Shown: positions 33,241-43,051, counted from the stretch's first letter. The stretch is 48,547 bases of DNA from Anaerolineae bacterium (GCA_016930015.1 JAFGHR010000074.1:1-48547); one strand, 5' to 3'. The notes: generated by a model not told the origin, from the letters alone. Numbers and translations: made by a program.

Positions 33241-34155
33241 TTACCACCCGCGCGTGGCGATGCGTTCCGCGTCATCCATGCTGGTGACGTTGATGCCGAC
33301 CATCGGTTCACCCAGATTGCGGCTGACTTCGGCGATGATCTTGGGATCGTTGAAGTGCGTGGTGGCTTCGACGATGGCTTTGGCACGGTGAGCCGGATCG
33401 CCGCTCTTAAAAATCCCCGATCCCACGAACACACCATCAACACCAATCTGCATCATCAGCGCCGCATCCGCAGGCGTGGCAATACCACCCGCCGCAAAAT
33501 TCACGACCGGCATACGCCCCAGTTCAGCCGTTTCCTTCACCAGTGCATACGGCGCACCGATCTCTTTGGCATAGGTCATCATCTCGTCTTCGCGCATGGT
33601 CTGCAAACGGCGGATTTCGCCCAGAACGGTACGCCCGTGCCGCACCGCTTCGACCACATCACCCGTACCGGCTTCGCCCTTGGTGCGGATCATGGCCGCG
33701 CCTTCGCCAATGCGCCGCAGCGCTTCGCCGAGGTTACGACAGCCACATACGAACGGCACGTTAAAATCGTGCTTGTTGATGTGATACTGCTCATCCGCCG
33801 GGGTCAGGACTTCACTTTCATCGATATAGTCAACCCCTATCGCTTCGAGAATCTGAGCCTCGACAAAATGCCCGATCCGGCATTTCGCCATCACCGGGAT
33901 CGAAACCGCGTCCATGATCGACTGGATCAAAGCCGGGTCACTCATGCGGGCCACACCGCCATCCGCGCGGATATCTGCCGGGACGCGTTCCAGCGCCATG
34001 ACGGCCACCGCGCCCGCCTCTTCGGCAATGCGAGCGTGTTCGGGCGTGACCACGTCCATAATCACGCCGCCTTTTAACATCTGCGCCAACCCGCGCTTGA
34101 GCGTTTCAGTTCCTTTTTCTGCGCCATTACCGGATATAGGATTGTTGCTTGCCAT
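33241..34155 (-). CDS. pdxS: pyridoxal 5'-phosphate synthase subunit PdxS
   Basis: 304 residues from the ATG at 34155, chosen because AGGAG lies eight bases upstream (a GTG three codons earlier sits on the Shine-Dalgarno). PdxS builds pyridoxal 5'-phosphate from ribose 5-phosphate, glyceraldehyde 3-phosphate and ammonia from PdxT. The active-site features are visible: Asp34 in GGVIMDV, Lys91 in VMAKCRIGH (first Schiff-base lysine) and Lys159 in AMIRTKGE (second lysine). [25 protein letters not shown] segments are typical. It is full length. pdxT is not adjacent but about 10 kb away. The MocR-type regulator gene about 4 kb upstream could belong to the same vitamin B6 regulon. Confidence 0.96.
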   Translation of the reverse strand: MASNNPISGNGAEKGTETLKRGLAQMLKGGVIMDVVTPEHARIAEEAGAVAVMALERVPADIRADGGVARMSDPALIQSIMDAVSIPVMAKCRIGHFVEAQILEAIGVDYIDESEVLTPADEQYHINKHDFNVPFVCGCRNLGEALRRIGEGAAMIRTKGEAGTGDVVEAVRHGRTVLGEIRRLQTMREDEMMTYAKEIGAPYALVKETAELGRMPVVNFAAGGIATPADAALMMQIGVDGVFVGSGIFKSGDPAHRAKAIVEATTHFNDPKIIAEVSRNLGEPMVGINVTSMDDAERIATRGW

Positions 34156-34252
34156 GGTATTCACTCCTTTTGGTTGTCATGCGCACCGGGGCGAATCACC
34201 CGCCAGCACGCTGAATTGTGTAACACGCACTACACGAAATTCACCCAACACG

Positions 34253-36610
34253 TCACCGGGACATAATCCAATTAACGATATCACTCACGACCGTTTCCGA
34301 TACGTGCCCTATCACGCCATAATCCGCCGGGCTGCTGGCTCCCTCTCCGGCAACAAACTGGTGATTCAAACCCGGATAGGAAATAAACGTCACGTTGTCG
34401 CGAGCAGCCAGGCCGTTCTGCCAGTTCTGAAAATCCACCATCGTCACCTGGTAATCCCGTTCACCCTGCAACACCAGCAGCGGCTGCGGGATAAGCTGCG
34501 CGATGGAGATAGGATCGTAGGTTTGCAAATCCAGCCAATAACTGACCGGCGCGCCAAAATACCGCTCGGCGGGATCATGTGATGCATCGAGCGTCTTGAT
34601 CGTGCTGGCGGCTTCTTGTGCGGCGGCCAGATCATCCTGTTCTTCCTGGGATAATTCACCGTCCAGATTTTGCACGTATTCTTTCTGGCTCAGCAGCACA
34701 TCTTCTATCGGGCGTGTATACCCCGCTAAAATGATCGCCCCGGCCAGGCTTAATTCCTGGCTGGCGATACGGGGCACCAGGTAACCGCCGTGACCGTATC
34801 CCAGCACGTAAATGCGCGATGCATCGATGTTTTCGTTATTGTTCAGAAACACCGCTGCCGCCAGCGCATCATCGATCACTTCTTGCTGCACCGTCAAATC
34901 ACGGTCGTATCTTTCGTTGACCAGGCGGTCGTGATGAACGAGTGTGCGCTTGTCATAACGCAGCACCGCGATCCCCCGCGACGCCAACCCCCAGGCCAGA
35001 TCACGGAACGGTTTATTTGCGCCCAGGCTGCCGTCCCGGTCCTTTGGTCCGGCCCCGTGCACCAGGATCACAACGGGAAACGGCCCCTCGCCGACCGGCA
35101 GCGATAACGTGCCCGGCAGCAGCCATTCCCCCTGCCCGATCGTGACCTGAATCTCATTAAACGCTGCCTGATCCACATAAGCGGGCGGCTCATACCTGGC
35201 CTTGACCGTGCCTGTATCGAGTTCCATCGAAAACCCGGCTACCTGCCCGGCAGCATTTACGGCAACACGGATTGTAACCGTCGTGCGTTCAAATCCCAGC
35301 AGCAGATCGACAACAACATAACCCTGTGTTTCCCAGGTGTTGCCGCCCTCCGCCTGACCAAACGCCCCGGCTTCTGCTAACACGGTGTTCCAGTATTCTT
35401 GCAGCATGTCCGGCGACAGCACACCGCGCATATTGTCGTCAAAATTGGCCGTCGCCCCGGCAAAATCGGCCTGGATCAGGCTGTTCACCAGGGATTGAGC
35501 CACCGCCACCGCGCTTTCCGTTTCGAGCGCCGGTTCGTCGTTAACCGGCGTCAGGCCCTCGGTGGGCACGAATGACGCACCGCTGATCTGGCCTTGTGCG
35601 TTAATCGTCACCTGGAGTGCGATCGGACCGGCTTCAAACTGCATCCCCACCAGCACCACGGTATAGTTATCCACCGGTTGGCTGCCCACACCCAAACGTC
35701 CCTGGAACGCGCCAACCTGTGCCACGAGCGACGCCCACAGGTCTTGCAGGCCCTGCGGTGACATCGTTTGCTGCATCTGGGCATCGAACAGAGCGACTGC
35801 GCCCGCAAAATCACCACTGCTCAGACGATCGGCAAACGCCGTCGCGACGGCCTCCGGATCAGCCGGTGGGGCGGCTACAGGTTCGCCGGGTACAAAGGAC
35901 AGCCCGCTGATCTGGCTCTGGGCATTTACCGTTACCTGAATCTGGACAATGTAATGCGCAAATTGCAGATCGAGCAGCACGATCATATAACCCTGTACCG
36001 GCTCGTGCCCGATGCCCAGCGCACTCTGAAACGTGCCAACCTGCGCGGTTAGCGAATTCCATAATTCCTGAAGACTCTCCGGCGGCATCATCTGCTGCAT
36101 GTTGCCGTCAAAGTTAACCGTTGCACCGGCGAAGTCGCCCGCGGTCAGGCGGCTGACAAAGTCTACGGCGATAGCTTCCGCGTCCGCCGATGGCGCCTCG
36201 TCCACCGATGGCACAAACGACAGGCCGCTGATCAGTCCTTCCGCGTTAAACGTTACCTCGACCCCGATCACGGCTTGCTCAAACTGGAGCATTACCACAA
36301 CGCGCGTCAGGTCGTCGGTGGATTGATTCTCGACACCAAGCGGCGACAGGTACGCGCCTGCCTGCGAGATCACCCAGTTCCACAGTTCTTCGAGTGTTTC
36401 CGGCGGCATCGACTGTTGAAGCGCGCTGTCAAAACTGGCGGTTGGGCTGACAAAATCACCGGCAGCCAGGCTGTCGATCAATGCCTGGGCGGCCTGCCCT
36501 GGATCACCATCCTGGGCGCGCGCGGTCGGCGTGCCGCACGGCAGCAGTGCCGGGACAGCTATCACAAGCATACTCAGGACCAGGAACACATAATAAAACA
36601 TCCGGCGCAT
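34253..36610 (-). CDS. exported DUF3887 x4 / alpha-beta hydrolase, nucleophile lost
   Basis: 785 residues from the ATG at 36610, which has GAGAGGG upstream; a longer frame adds six. A signal peptide (about 1-29, ending ARAQD) is followed by four tandem DUF3887-like repeats of about 105 residues (near 33, 137, 243 and 357), each with PPE-x-LQELWN-type and QFE-type motifs. A dienelactone-type alpha/beta hydrolase (about 490-785) follows. The nucleophile elbow reads GYGHGG, with Gly606 (GGT) where the paralog has Ser in GHSMGG. The acid (QGERD) and histidine (GLNHQF) remain. The enzyme should be inactive as a serine hydrolase, though it might bind. It directly follows the intact single-repeat paralog, so it arose by duplication and repeat expansion. 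Confidence 0.85.
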   Translation of the reverse strand: MRRMFYYVFLVLSMLVIAVPALLPCGTPTARAQDGDPGQAAQALIDSLAAGDFVSPTASFDSALQQSMPPETLEELWNWVISQAGAYLSPLGVENQSTDDLTRVVVMLQFEQAVIGVEVTFNAEGLISGLSFVPSVDEAPSADAEAIAVDFVSRLTAGDFAGATVNFDGNMQQMMPPESLQELWNSLTAQVGTFQSALGIGHEPVQGYMIVLLDLQFAHYIVQIQVTVNAQSQISGLSFVPGEPVAAPPADPEAVATAFADRLSSGDFAGAVALFDAQMQQTMSPQGLQDLWASLVAQVGAFQGRLGVGSQPVDNYTVVLVGMQFEAGPIALQVTINAQGQISGASFVPTEGLTPVNDEPALETESAVAVAQSLVNSLIQADFAGATANFDDNMRGVLSPDMLQEYWNTVLAEAGAFGQAEGGNTWETQGYVVVDLLLGFERTTVTIRVAVNAAGQVAGFSMELDTGTVKARYEPPAYVDQAAFNEIQVTIGQGEWLLPGTLSLPVGEGPFPVVILVHGAGPKDRDGSLGANKPFRDLAWGLASRGIAVLRYDKRTLVHHDRLVNERYDRDLTVQQEVIDDALAAAVFLNNNENIDASRIYVLGYGHGGYLVPRIASQELSLAGAIILAGYTRPIEDVLLSQKEYVQNLDGELSQEEQDDLAAAQEAASTIKTLDASHDPAERYFGAPVSYWLDLQTYDPISIAQLIPQPLLVLQGERDYQVTMVDFQNWQNGLAARDNVTFISYPGLNHQFVAGEGASSPADYGVIGHVSETVVSDIVNWIMSR

Positions 36611-36643
36611 TCGTTTTTCCCTCTCCATACACCAGGGCCACGG

Positions 36644-37996
36644 TTACGGCTGGCGACCCAAAACCCACGCGGCGATATCGTCGATCACCATCCCGGCAAC
36701 ATGCCCCGCACTATCGTATTCCGCCGGGACACTGGGACCCTCGCCGCTCATGAACAGATGATTAAGACCGGCATACGACTTGAACGTCACGTCTGCCCGG
36801 TCGGAAAGGCCATCCTGCCAGCCCTGGAAATCGACCAGCGTAACCTGGTAATCACGCTCACCTTGCAGCACCAGGATCGGCTGTGTGATCTGCCGGGCGG
36901 TGGCGACCGGGTCATAGGCGTGCAGGTCCAGCCAGTAGGCGGGCGGCACGTTGAATAACAGCGTGGCCGGATCGTCACCCGGTTGAACATTTTTGGTCGC
37001 CAGCACCGCCGCTTCAACCTGGGCCAACAACTCTTGATCTGTTTCTGACAGGTCGCCGTCAATGCCCAATAAATAGGCGTTCTGCTCAAGAAACAGGTCT
37101 TCCAGCAGGCGCGTGTTCCCGGCCAGGATCACGATCCCGGCGACGGTAGGAGCTTCGGCGGCAATACGCGGCGCCAGGTACCCGCCCATGCTGTGACCGG
37201 CCACAAACACCCGTGTCGGGTCGATGGTATCAGCGGCTTGAAGCAGCGCCACCGCCGCGACTGCATCCGCGATCGTCTCGTCGACCACGGTCAGATCGGC
37301 CATGTCGGCCATTTGATCGCCGTATACCACTGTACGTTTATCATAACGCAGCACGGCGATCCCCTGTGAGGCCAGCCCCCAGGCGATATCACGAAACGGC
37401 TTGTTGGCGCCCGCGCTGCTGTCGCGATCATTCGCGCCGGAACCGTGAACCAGCACCACGGCGGGGAAGGGGCCTTCACCTACCGGGAGTGTGAGTGTGC
37501 CGGGCAGCGGCCACGATCCATCCTCACCCACGATCACATCAAATTCTTCATAAACGCTTGGATCGGCGTAATCGGGTGTTTCGTAGACAAGTTCCGGCTT
37601 GGCGGTGCTGGGTGAGAAGAATAATCCCTGCACCTGCCCGTCAGCATTAAAGCTCACGCGTGCATCCAGCGCCATGACCTCAAACTGAAGCACGATAATA
37701 ACCGCTGTCGATGTGCCATCCGACTCGGTGAGCACACCAAGTTGTCCCTGAAAGGCGCCGACCTGCGCTTCAAGTGACTGCCATGTTTCCCGCAGCTTAT
37801 CCGGTGGGAGCACGTCTTGCATGGTGCTGTCGAAATGTTCGGCTGCCCCTTCATAATCCCCGGCGATCCAACGGTCGATCAGTTGTTGGGCGATGGCTTC
37901 CAGGTCGCCGGGCGGGTTATCTTGCGCATGTACGCTGGCTGGCAGCACCATGACTGCCATGAAAACGATCAAACACCCACATATGACGCGCTGCAT
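36644..37996 (-). CDS. exported DUF3887 / alpha-beta hydrolase
   Basis: 450 residues. A signal peptide (1-24, ending VHAQ) is followed by one DUF3887-like domain (about 30-140) and a dienelactone/acyl-peptidase-type alpha/beta hydrolase (about 160-450). The triad is visible: Ser269 in AGHSMGGYL, an aspartate in QGERDYQV near 391 and histidine in YAGLNHLF near 423. The oxyanion segment VLVHGSGANDRD is near 183. It is an extracytoplasmic esterase or peptidase-like enzyme of unknown substrate. Its gene precedes the larger paralog by 33 bases, so the two are probably cotranscribed. Confidence 0.88.
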   Translation of the reverse strand: MQRVICGCLIVFMAVMVLPASVHAQDNPPGDLEAIAQQLIDRWIAGDYEGAAEHFDSTMQDVLPPDKLRETWQSLEAQVGAFQGQLGVLTESDGTSTAVIIVLQFEVMALDARVSFNADGQVQGLFFSPSTAKPELVYETPDYADPSVYEEFDVIVGEDGSWPLPGTLTLPVGEGPFPAVVLVHGSGANDRDSSAGANKPFRDIAWGLASQGIAVLRYDKRTVVYGDQMADMADLTVVDETIADAVAAVALLQAADTIDPTRVFVAGHSMGGYLAPRIAAEAPTVAGIVILAGNTRLLEDLFLEQNAYLLGIDGDLSETDQELLAQVEAAVLATKNVQPGDDPATLLFNVPPAYWLDLHAYDPVATARQITQPILVLQGERDYQVTLVDFQGWQDGLSDRADVTFKSYAGLNHLFMSGEGPSVPAEYDSAGHVAGMVIDDIAAWVLGRQP

Positions 37997-38016
37997 GGTC
38001 TCTCCTTGCTAACGCA

Positions 38017-39501
38017 CTACAAAATCGGCGCATGACGCACAGCAGGCAGGTAGGAATCCCGCCAGTCGTGCCAGGCGTCACCCAGACGCCGGAACCCTTC
38101 CTCGATGCGCGCCGGTTGGTGGCTGGAAAAATTAAACCGGATATACCGGCTGCCCCGGCCATCCGTATGAAACAGCGATCCGATCGCATACGCCACGCCG
38201 TGCTGAATCGCTGTGACATATAGTTCAGCGGCGGTCGGCCCATCGTCCGGCAAACGAGTCCACAGGTACAAACCGCCCGCCGGTTCATCCCACGTCATGC
38301 CCGGCGGCCCATACGCCTCGGCAGCCGCCAGCGCCGCCTCACACCGGATACGTAATTCCGACCGGACGCGATTCAGGTGACCGACTATCCCGCCGCTGGC
38401 CAGGTACTGGTGCATCGCGCGCTGATTCAACGCTGGTGTGCAGATATCAGCCGCCTGTTTGACACGCGCCAGGCGCTCCCGCAGGGTGCCGTTTGCGATC
38501 AGGTAACCGATGCGTGTGCCGGGCAGCAAAATCTTAGAATATCCGCTGGCATGCAGCACCATATCCCCCTCGTCCAGCGCTTTGAGCGGCGGCGGTGCCG
38601 CCTGGCGGTAGCTCAGTTCGTGGTAAACCGCGTCCTCCAGAATCGGGATCGCGTGCCGTTGGGCCAGCGCCAACAACTGGCGGCGGCGGTGCAGCGGCAT
38701 AACCGTCCCGGTGGGATTGTGGTACGTGGGCGCCACATAGATCAGGGCCGGTTGGTGTTCCTCGATGGCCAGTTCGAGCGCATCGAGTTGTATGCCGTGC
38801 TCATCCATCGGCACACCCACCGGGATCACGCGCCGGATGTGTGCGATATCCAGCATGCCAAGATAGGTTGGGTTGCTGGTTAACAAAACATCACCTTCGC
38901 CCATAACCGTCTGCACGACCAGATCAAGCGCTTGCTGGGCGCCGCCCGTGATCAACACTTCATCGGGGTGGCACTGGATGCCCAGCGAGGTCACATAGTC
39001 TGACACCTGTTTGCGCAGCGGCGGGTATCCCTCGGATTCTTCGTAGGTAACGGCGGCGGCCCCATCGTGATCGAGCACGGAATTGATCGCATGACGCAGC
39101 GCCTCGACCGGTAGAAATTCCTCCGGCGGTGTGCCGCCGCTGAACGCGATCACGCCGGGCTGGCGCGCCAAACGTACCATTTCACGCACACTCAGATTCA
39201 GCGCGCCGGGTGAGCGCCAGCGTGTGCCGCCGGAAACAGACGGTACTCGCGCCCCGCTGACGAACGTCCCCCGCCCCGGATGCGCCGTGATCAGGCCGTC
39301 CGTCTGAAGCTGGGCATACGCGTTAACAACGCTGATGCGCCCGACACCAAGCGCGCGCGCCAGATCACGCGTAGGCGGCAGGCGATCGCCGGGCAGCATA
39401 CGCCCGCTTTCGATCTGGAGCCGGAAATGCCGGGCCACCTGCTGGTAGATCGGCTCAACCGCGTCTTTAAAAAGTGGGATTTCGGTTACCATGTGCATCA
39501 T
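38017..39501 (-). CDS. MocR-family (GntR wHTH plus aminotransferase) regulator
   Basis: 494 residues with a winged helix of the GntR type (about 15-78; PPTRDLARALGVGRISVVNAY is the recognition part) and an aminotransferase class I domain (about 115-485). PLP-binding residues are visible: NPTG in APTYHNPTGTV, Asp and Tyr in LEDAVYHELSY, and the Schiff-base lysine near residue 323 in ASGYSKILLPGTR. MocR proteins sense PLP or an amino-acid adduct and act as activators or repressors; the PdxR subgroup controls pdxST. With pdxS about 4 kb downstream and pdxT elsewhere in the window, a PdxR role is attractive but not shown. A palindrome upstream at 39548 may be its own operator. No clear Shine-Dalgarno. 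Confidence 0.9.
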   Translation of the reverse strand: MMHMVTEIPLFKDAVEPIYQQVARHFRLQIESGRMLPGDRLPPTRDLARALGVGRISVVNAYAQLQTDGLITAHPGRGTFVSGARVPSVSGGTRWRSPGALNLSVREMVRLARQPGVIAFSGGTPPEEFLPVEALRHAINSVLDHDGAAAVTYEESEGYPPLRKQVSDYVTSLGIQCHPDEVLITGGAQQALDLVVQTVMGEGDVLLTSNPTYLGMLDIAHIRRVIPVGVPMDEHGIQLDALELAIEEHQPALIYVAPTYHNPTGTVMPLHRRRQLLALAQRHAIPILEDAVYHELSYRQAAPPPLKALDEGDMVLHASGYSKILLPGTRIGYLIANGTLRERLARVKQAADICTPALNQRAMHQYLASGGIVGHLNRVRSELRIRCEAALAAAEAYGPPGMTWDEPAGGLYLWTRLPDDGPTAAELYVTAIQHGVAYAIGSLFHTDGRGSRYIRFNFSSHQPARIEEGFRRLGDAWHDWRDSYLPAVRHAPIL

Positions 39502-39547
39502 ACCCTGTATCGTAACAGGCCTATGATACCACGAATAGGACCAAATG

Positions 39548-39561
39548 AAACCAATTGGTTT
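39548..39561. promoter_or_regulatory. 14-bp palindrome upstream of the MocR gene
   Basis: AAACCAATTGGTTT is a perfect palindrome 46 bases before the MocR start. Further TTGGT-type elements and a GTATC/GATAC inverted repeat (39509-39531) lie between it and the start codon, which fits an autoregulatory site. Confidence 0.45.
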
Positions 39562-39581
39562 GATGATCGCCGTGATCGCGG

Positions 39582-40808
39582 TTACAACAGCCCGACCATG
39601 GCCCGATCGCGGCGCTCTTTGATCACCTGTTGGTACAGGCGCAGGTACGAGTTTGCTACCCGTTTCCAGGTGAACTGCTTGATGATCAAGCGCCGCCCAT
39701 TGATCGCAATTTCCCGGCGCAGTGTTGAGTCTTTGAGCAGTGTCAGCACGTGATCAACCAGTTCGTCATCACTTTCACCCAGCAGCACGTGGTGGCCGTG
39801 CATCACGGGAATCCCGTCACAGCTCAGGGGGGTCGCCACGACGGGGGTTTGCATCGCCATGGCTTCCAGAATCTTGTTTTTGATCCCGGCGCCCAGGCGC
39901 AGCGGGCTGATGAAGATCACCGAATACTCGAAGTAAGTCCGCACATCCGGTACGCGGCCTGTCACGTCGATATCATCCGAGGCGTAGGCTTGCAGCTCCG
40001 GCGGCGGGCTGCCGCCAACCAGGTACAGGCGCGCTTTGGGCACAGCCTGCTTGATCGGCGGGAAGATATCACGAACCAGGCGCAGCGCCGCGTCCAGGTT
40101 GGGTTCGTAGTCGTAGTTGCCGATGAACAACAGGGTCGGTTCATCCGGCTCGTAACCTGACGGCACAAAATACTCGATATCAACGCCGTTCGGAATCTCG
40201 ATAAGCGGCGTGTTGGGATTCAGTTCCTTGAGCGCGCGCGCGTCGTGGTCGGTCAGCACCACCACGCGATCATAGGATTCGAACATCCAGCTTTCATAAC
40301 TGGCCGCGATCCGGTGCTGCATTTGCTTGGGCCAGCGTGCTAGCCAGCTTGTTTCTTCGTTGATCGCGCGTTCCAACCACAGGCTGTAGGATTCGTAGGG
40401 CGCGATGATATTGGGCAACTGCTGGACCAGGTGCGCGTATTCATAGACCTGGATGCCGCCAAACACGTGCGCCACGTCAAACGCCCGGTCACGAACCAGG
40501 GCTTCGATAGTATGCCACATGTCCGGCGACCAGCTTTCTTCCGCACACGTTGGAAAACGCCGATCCTCGCTGCGCATGCGCTGAAGATAATTCCGCCGGG
40601 ACCGGCGTGGTTCGCGGATCAGGTCTACATGGCTGAACAGCTTTTTATATCGCGGCAGGTCGGCCAGGTCCTCTGGCTGCTGGTAAAACGCCACCAGGTG
40701 AATCAGGTGCCGCTGACCGGCCAGCTCGCGGGCGATGTGGAAGGGAATCAGGCGATCACCGTGATGCAGTGGATACGGCGGGCAGCGTGAGATTAGAAGA
40801 ATGTTCAT
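39582..40808 (-). CDS. GT4-family glycosyltransferase
   Basis: 408 residues with a GT-B fold of the GT4 family. The N-terminal half starts with MNILLISRCPPYPLHHGD, the GGD-like acceptor loop. The C-terminal half shows LLFIGNYDYEPN and the nucleotide-sugar segment PLRLGAGIKNKILEAMA, in which the ExxxxxxxE-type region is shortened but GxGIKxKxLEAMA is the usual signature of this subgroup. It transfers a sugar from a nucleotide donor to a glycan precursor in the cytoplasm. It closes the minus-strand sequence of the glycan cluster, 61 bases after the next GT4 gene. Donor and linkage are unknown. Confidence 0.85.
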   Translation of the reverse strand: MNILLISRCPPYPLHHGDRLIPFHIARELAGQRHLIHLVAFYQQPEDLADLPRYKKLFSHVDLIREPRRSRRNYLQRMRSEDRRFPTCAEESWSPDMWHTIEALVRDRAFDVAHVFGGIQVYEYAHLVQQLPNIIAPYESYSLWLERAINEETSWLARWPKQMQHRIAASYESWMFESYDRVVVLTDHDARALKELNPNTPLIEIPNGVDIEYFVPSGYEPDEPTLLFIGNYDYEPNLDAALRLVRDIFPPIKQAVPKARLYLVGGSPPPELQAYASDDIDVTGRVPDVRTYFEYSVIFISPLRLGAGIKNKILEAMAMQTPVVATPLSCDGIPVMHGHHVLLGESDDELVDHVLTLLKDSTLRREIAINGRRLIIKQFTWKRVANSYLRLYQQVIKERRDRAMVGLL

Positions 40809-40869
40809 CGTGCAAACCCTATCTTACCTGGGATGCGTAAACTTCAGGCCACCATGGCCCGGATACCAG

Positions 40870-42018
40870 TTATATCAGACTTTCGACCAGTTGTGAAAAC
40901 TGCCGCGCATAACCCGCCGACGTGAAGTTCGCCAGCACGTGCGCGCGGCCCGCCTGCCCCATCTGCGCCCGCAGGCCAGGATCACGCAGCAGCACCAGCA
41001 CGCGGTCCGCCAAAATGCTGGGAGCTTCGGGCGGCACCAAAAAGCCAGTTAACCCGTCTACAACCGTTTCTGCCGGGCCGCCGTTGTTCATGCTCACCAC
41101 CGGGCAGCCCATCGCCATACTTTCGAGGTGCACCATGCCCAGCGATTCGAACCGCGACGGGCACACGATCACATCTGACGCGGCGATCACCTGGCGCGCG
41201 TCCTCCCAAAAACCCAGGTATGTCAGGCAGTCGCGTAACACCGGGTCCTCGCGGGCGGTGGTTAAAATATCGTTTTTGTAGGTTTCGTCTTTCGACACGC
41301 CAAACACGTTTTCCCCGGCGACGACAAACCGGGCCTCCGGCATTTGGGCGTGGATGTGCCGGGCCATCGCCTGGAATACGTCGTGCCCCTTGACGTGCTG
41401 GAAACGCGCGATCAGCGCCACCAGCGGCACGTCCGGCCCGATGTTGAGTTTCTCGCGCACGTGTGAGCCGTCCACGTCCGGGTGAAAGTGCATCGGGTCC
41501 ACGCCGGGCACGATCACACGCACGCGTTCCGATGGCATAATCGGCGCGCACGCCAGCCAGCGATCGCGCACGGCCTGCGTGATGGCGATGATCTGCGTGA
41601 TCTCGTCGCGGAAAAAACGCCGCTGCCAGGGTTTGACCGGGAACCACCAGCCCATCGCGTTCCAGATCACGGGAATCCGGTTCGCATGAGCCGCCGCGAC
41701 GGCAAACGGCAGCGAGTGGTAATCGCTGTGGATCGCGTGAATGCCCAATAACCGGGCCAGGGCGGCGATCCGGCGGCTGATCGGGAACCGGCGCCAGATC
41801 GCGGGCACAAACCACGTTGTGATGCCGCGATAGGGCAGCGTGTGCACGGTGACACCGCGCTCGCGGGCCGCGTCGGGAAGCTGGCCGTCACGCGGGCACA
41901 CCAGGTGCAGCGCGTAACGGTCCGGGTCCATGGCGCCCATCAGGTTAAGCTGGACACTCTCGCCGCCGCCCAGCCCGGTATAAGCCGAAACAAACATCAC
42001 CCGTCGTTTATCGCTCAT
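40870..42018 (-). CDS. GT4-family glycosyltransferase
   Basis: 382 residues, GT-B fold. The N-terminus FVSAYTGLGGGESVQL is the G-G-G-E-x loop that contacts the acceptor and donor phosphate. The C-terminal domain has LVALIARFQHVKGHDVFQ (typical R-x6-KG) and PSRFESLGMVHLESMAMGCPVV, which is the E-x7-E motif of GT4. It starts ten bases after the LegB-like gene and is clearly in one operon with it. It probably adds a hexose or similar to the growing surface glycan. Confidence 0.9.
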   Translation of the reverse strand: MSDKRRVMFVSAYTGLGGGESVQLNLMGAMDPDRYALHLVCPRDGQLPDAARERGVTVHTLPYRGITTWFVPAIWRRFPISRRIAALARLLGIHAIHSDYHSLPFAVAAAHANRIPVIWNAMGWWFPVKPWQRRFFRDEITQIIAITQAVRDRWLACAPIMPSERVRVIVPGVDPMHFHPDVDGSHVREKLNIGPDVPLVALIARFQHVKGHDVFQAMARHIHAQMPEARFVVAGENVFGVSKDETYKNDILTTAREDPVLRDCLTYLGFWEDARQVIAASDVIVCPSRFESLGMVHLESMAMGCPVVSMNNGGPAETVVDGLTGFLVPPEAPSILADRVLVLLRDPGLRAQMGQAGRAHVLANFTSAGYARQFSQLVESLI

Positions 42019-42027
42019 ACGCCTGCC

Positions 42028-43011
42028 CTAATACGCGTAGTTTTCCGGGTCGAACAGGTCCAGGTTATCCACCAGCCAGACGATCGTTTTTTCCAGCCCT
42101 TCTTCCAGCGAAACCAGCGGCTCCCAGCCCATGAGTTCCTTTGCCAGCGCGTGATTTGAGCGCAGGCGCGTGACCTCGCTTTTTTCCGGGCGGAAGCGTT
42201 GGGCGTCGCTGGCCAGTTCGACGTCACGCCCCACCAACCCGATGATCGTTTTTGCCAGGTCACCAATCGAGATCGAGCGGTTGACGCCCAGGTTCACCGG
42301 GCGGCCAATCACCGCGTCGGATTCGGCGGCCATCAGAAAGCCACGCACCGTGTCGGTGACAAATGTCAGGTCGCGGGTGGGATGCAGCGCGCCGAGCTTG
42401 ACCACGTCCTGCGTGAGCGCCTGCGTGATGATCGTCGGGATCACGGCGCGCGTGCTCTGGCGCGGGCCATACGTGTTAAAGGGGCGCACGATGCGCACCG
42501 GCAGTTCATACGTCGCGTAAAAACTCGCCGCCATCGCGTCAGCAGCGACTTTGCTGGCTGCATACGGTGACTGCGGGTGAATCGGGTGTTTTTCGTCGAT
42601 CGGCTCAACCTGGGCCGTGCCGTATACTTCGCTGGTAGATGTGATCATGACGTGCGGCGTGTTCTGGTCGCGCGCGGCGGTCAGCACATTGAGCGTACCC
42701 ATCACGTTGACATCGAACACTTCGCGCGGGTGCCGGTAGGAATAGGGGATCGTGATCACGGCGCCGAGGTGGTAAACCTGGTCCATGCCCTGTACGGCTT
42801 TGGCGACCGCTTCGCTGTCGCGCAGATCGCCAAAATATAGCTCAACGTCGCTCATGATCTCGTCTGGCAGCAGGCTGAGATTACCCGCCCAATGCCCGGA
42901 GTTGTAGCGCACGAACGCCCGGACGCGAGTCCCCTGCCGGACCAGCATCTCTACGAGGTGACTCCCGATAAATCCAGCCGCGCCGGTGACCAGCGCCCGT
43001 TTACCTGTCAT
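42028..43011 (-). CDS. NAD-dependent sugar-nucleotide epimerase/dehydratase (LegB-like)
   Basis: 327 residues, an extended short-chain dehydrogenase. The NAD-binding VTGAAGFIGSH is at 8-18, the TSTSEVYG active-site strand near 125-132, and the catalytic Tyr-x3-Lys in SPYAASKVAADAM near 150. RPFNTYGPRQS is the sugar-nucleotide loop. AFVRYNSGHWAG near residue 34 and the overall pattern are closest in my memory to LegB-type UDP-GlcNAc 4,6-dehydratases of legionaminic acid synthesis, but UDP-glucose 4-epimerase or GDP-mannose dehydratase relatives are possible. Other leg genes are not in the window. It supplies a modified sugar nucleotide to the neighbouring transferases. Confidence 0.85.
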   Translation of the reverse strand: MTGKRALVTGAAGFIGSHLVEMLVRQGTRVRAFVRYNSGHWAGNLSLLPDEIMSDVELYFGDLRDSEAVAKAVQGMDQVYHLGAVITIPYSYRHPREVFDVNVMGTLNVLTAARDQNTPHVMITSTSEVYGTAQVEPIDEKHPIHPQSPYAASKVAADAMAASFYATYELPVRIVRPFNTYGPRQSTRAVIPTIITQALTQDVVKLGALHPTRDLTFVTDTVRGFLMAAESDAVIGRPVNLGVNRSISIGDLAKTIIGLVGRDVELASDAQRFRPEKSEVTRLRSNHALAKELMGWEPLVSLEEGLEKTIVWLVDNLDLFDPENYAY

Positions 43012-43051
43012 AACACCCTTTTCCTTGTTGTGTTGATAACCATCGCCGCCG

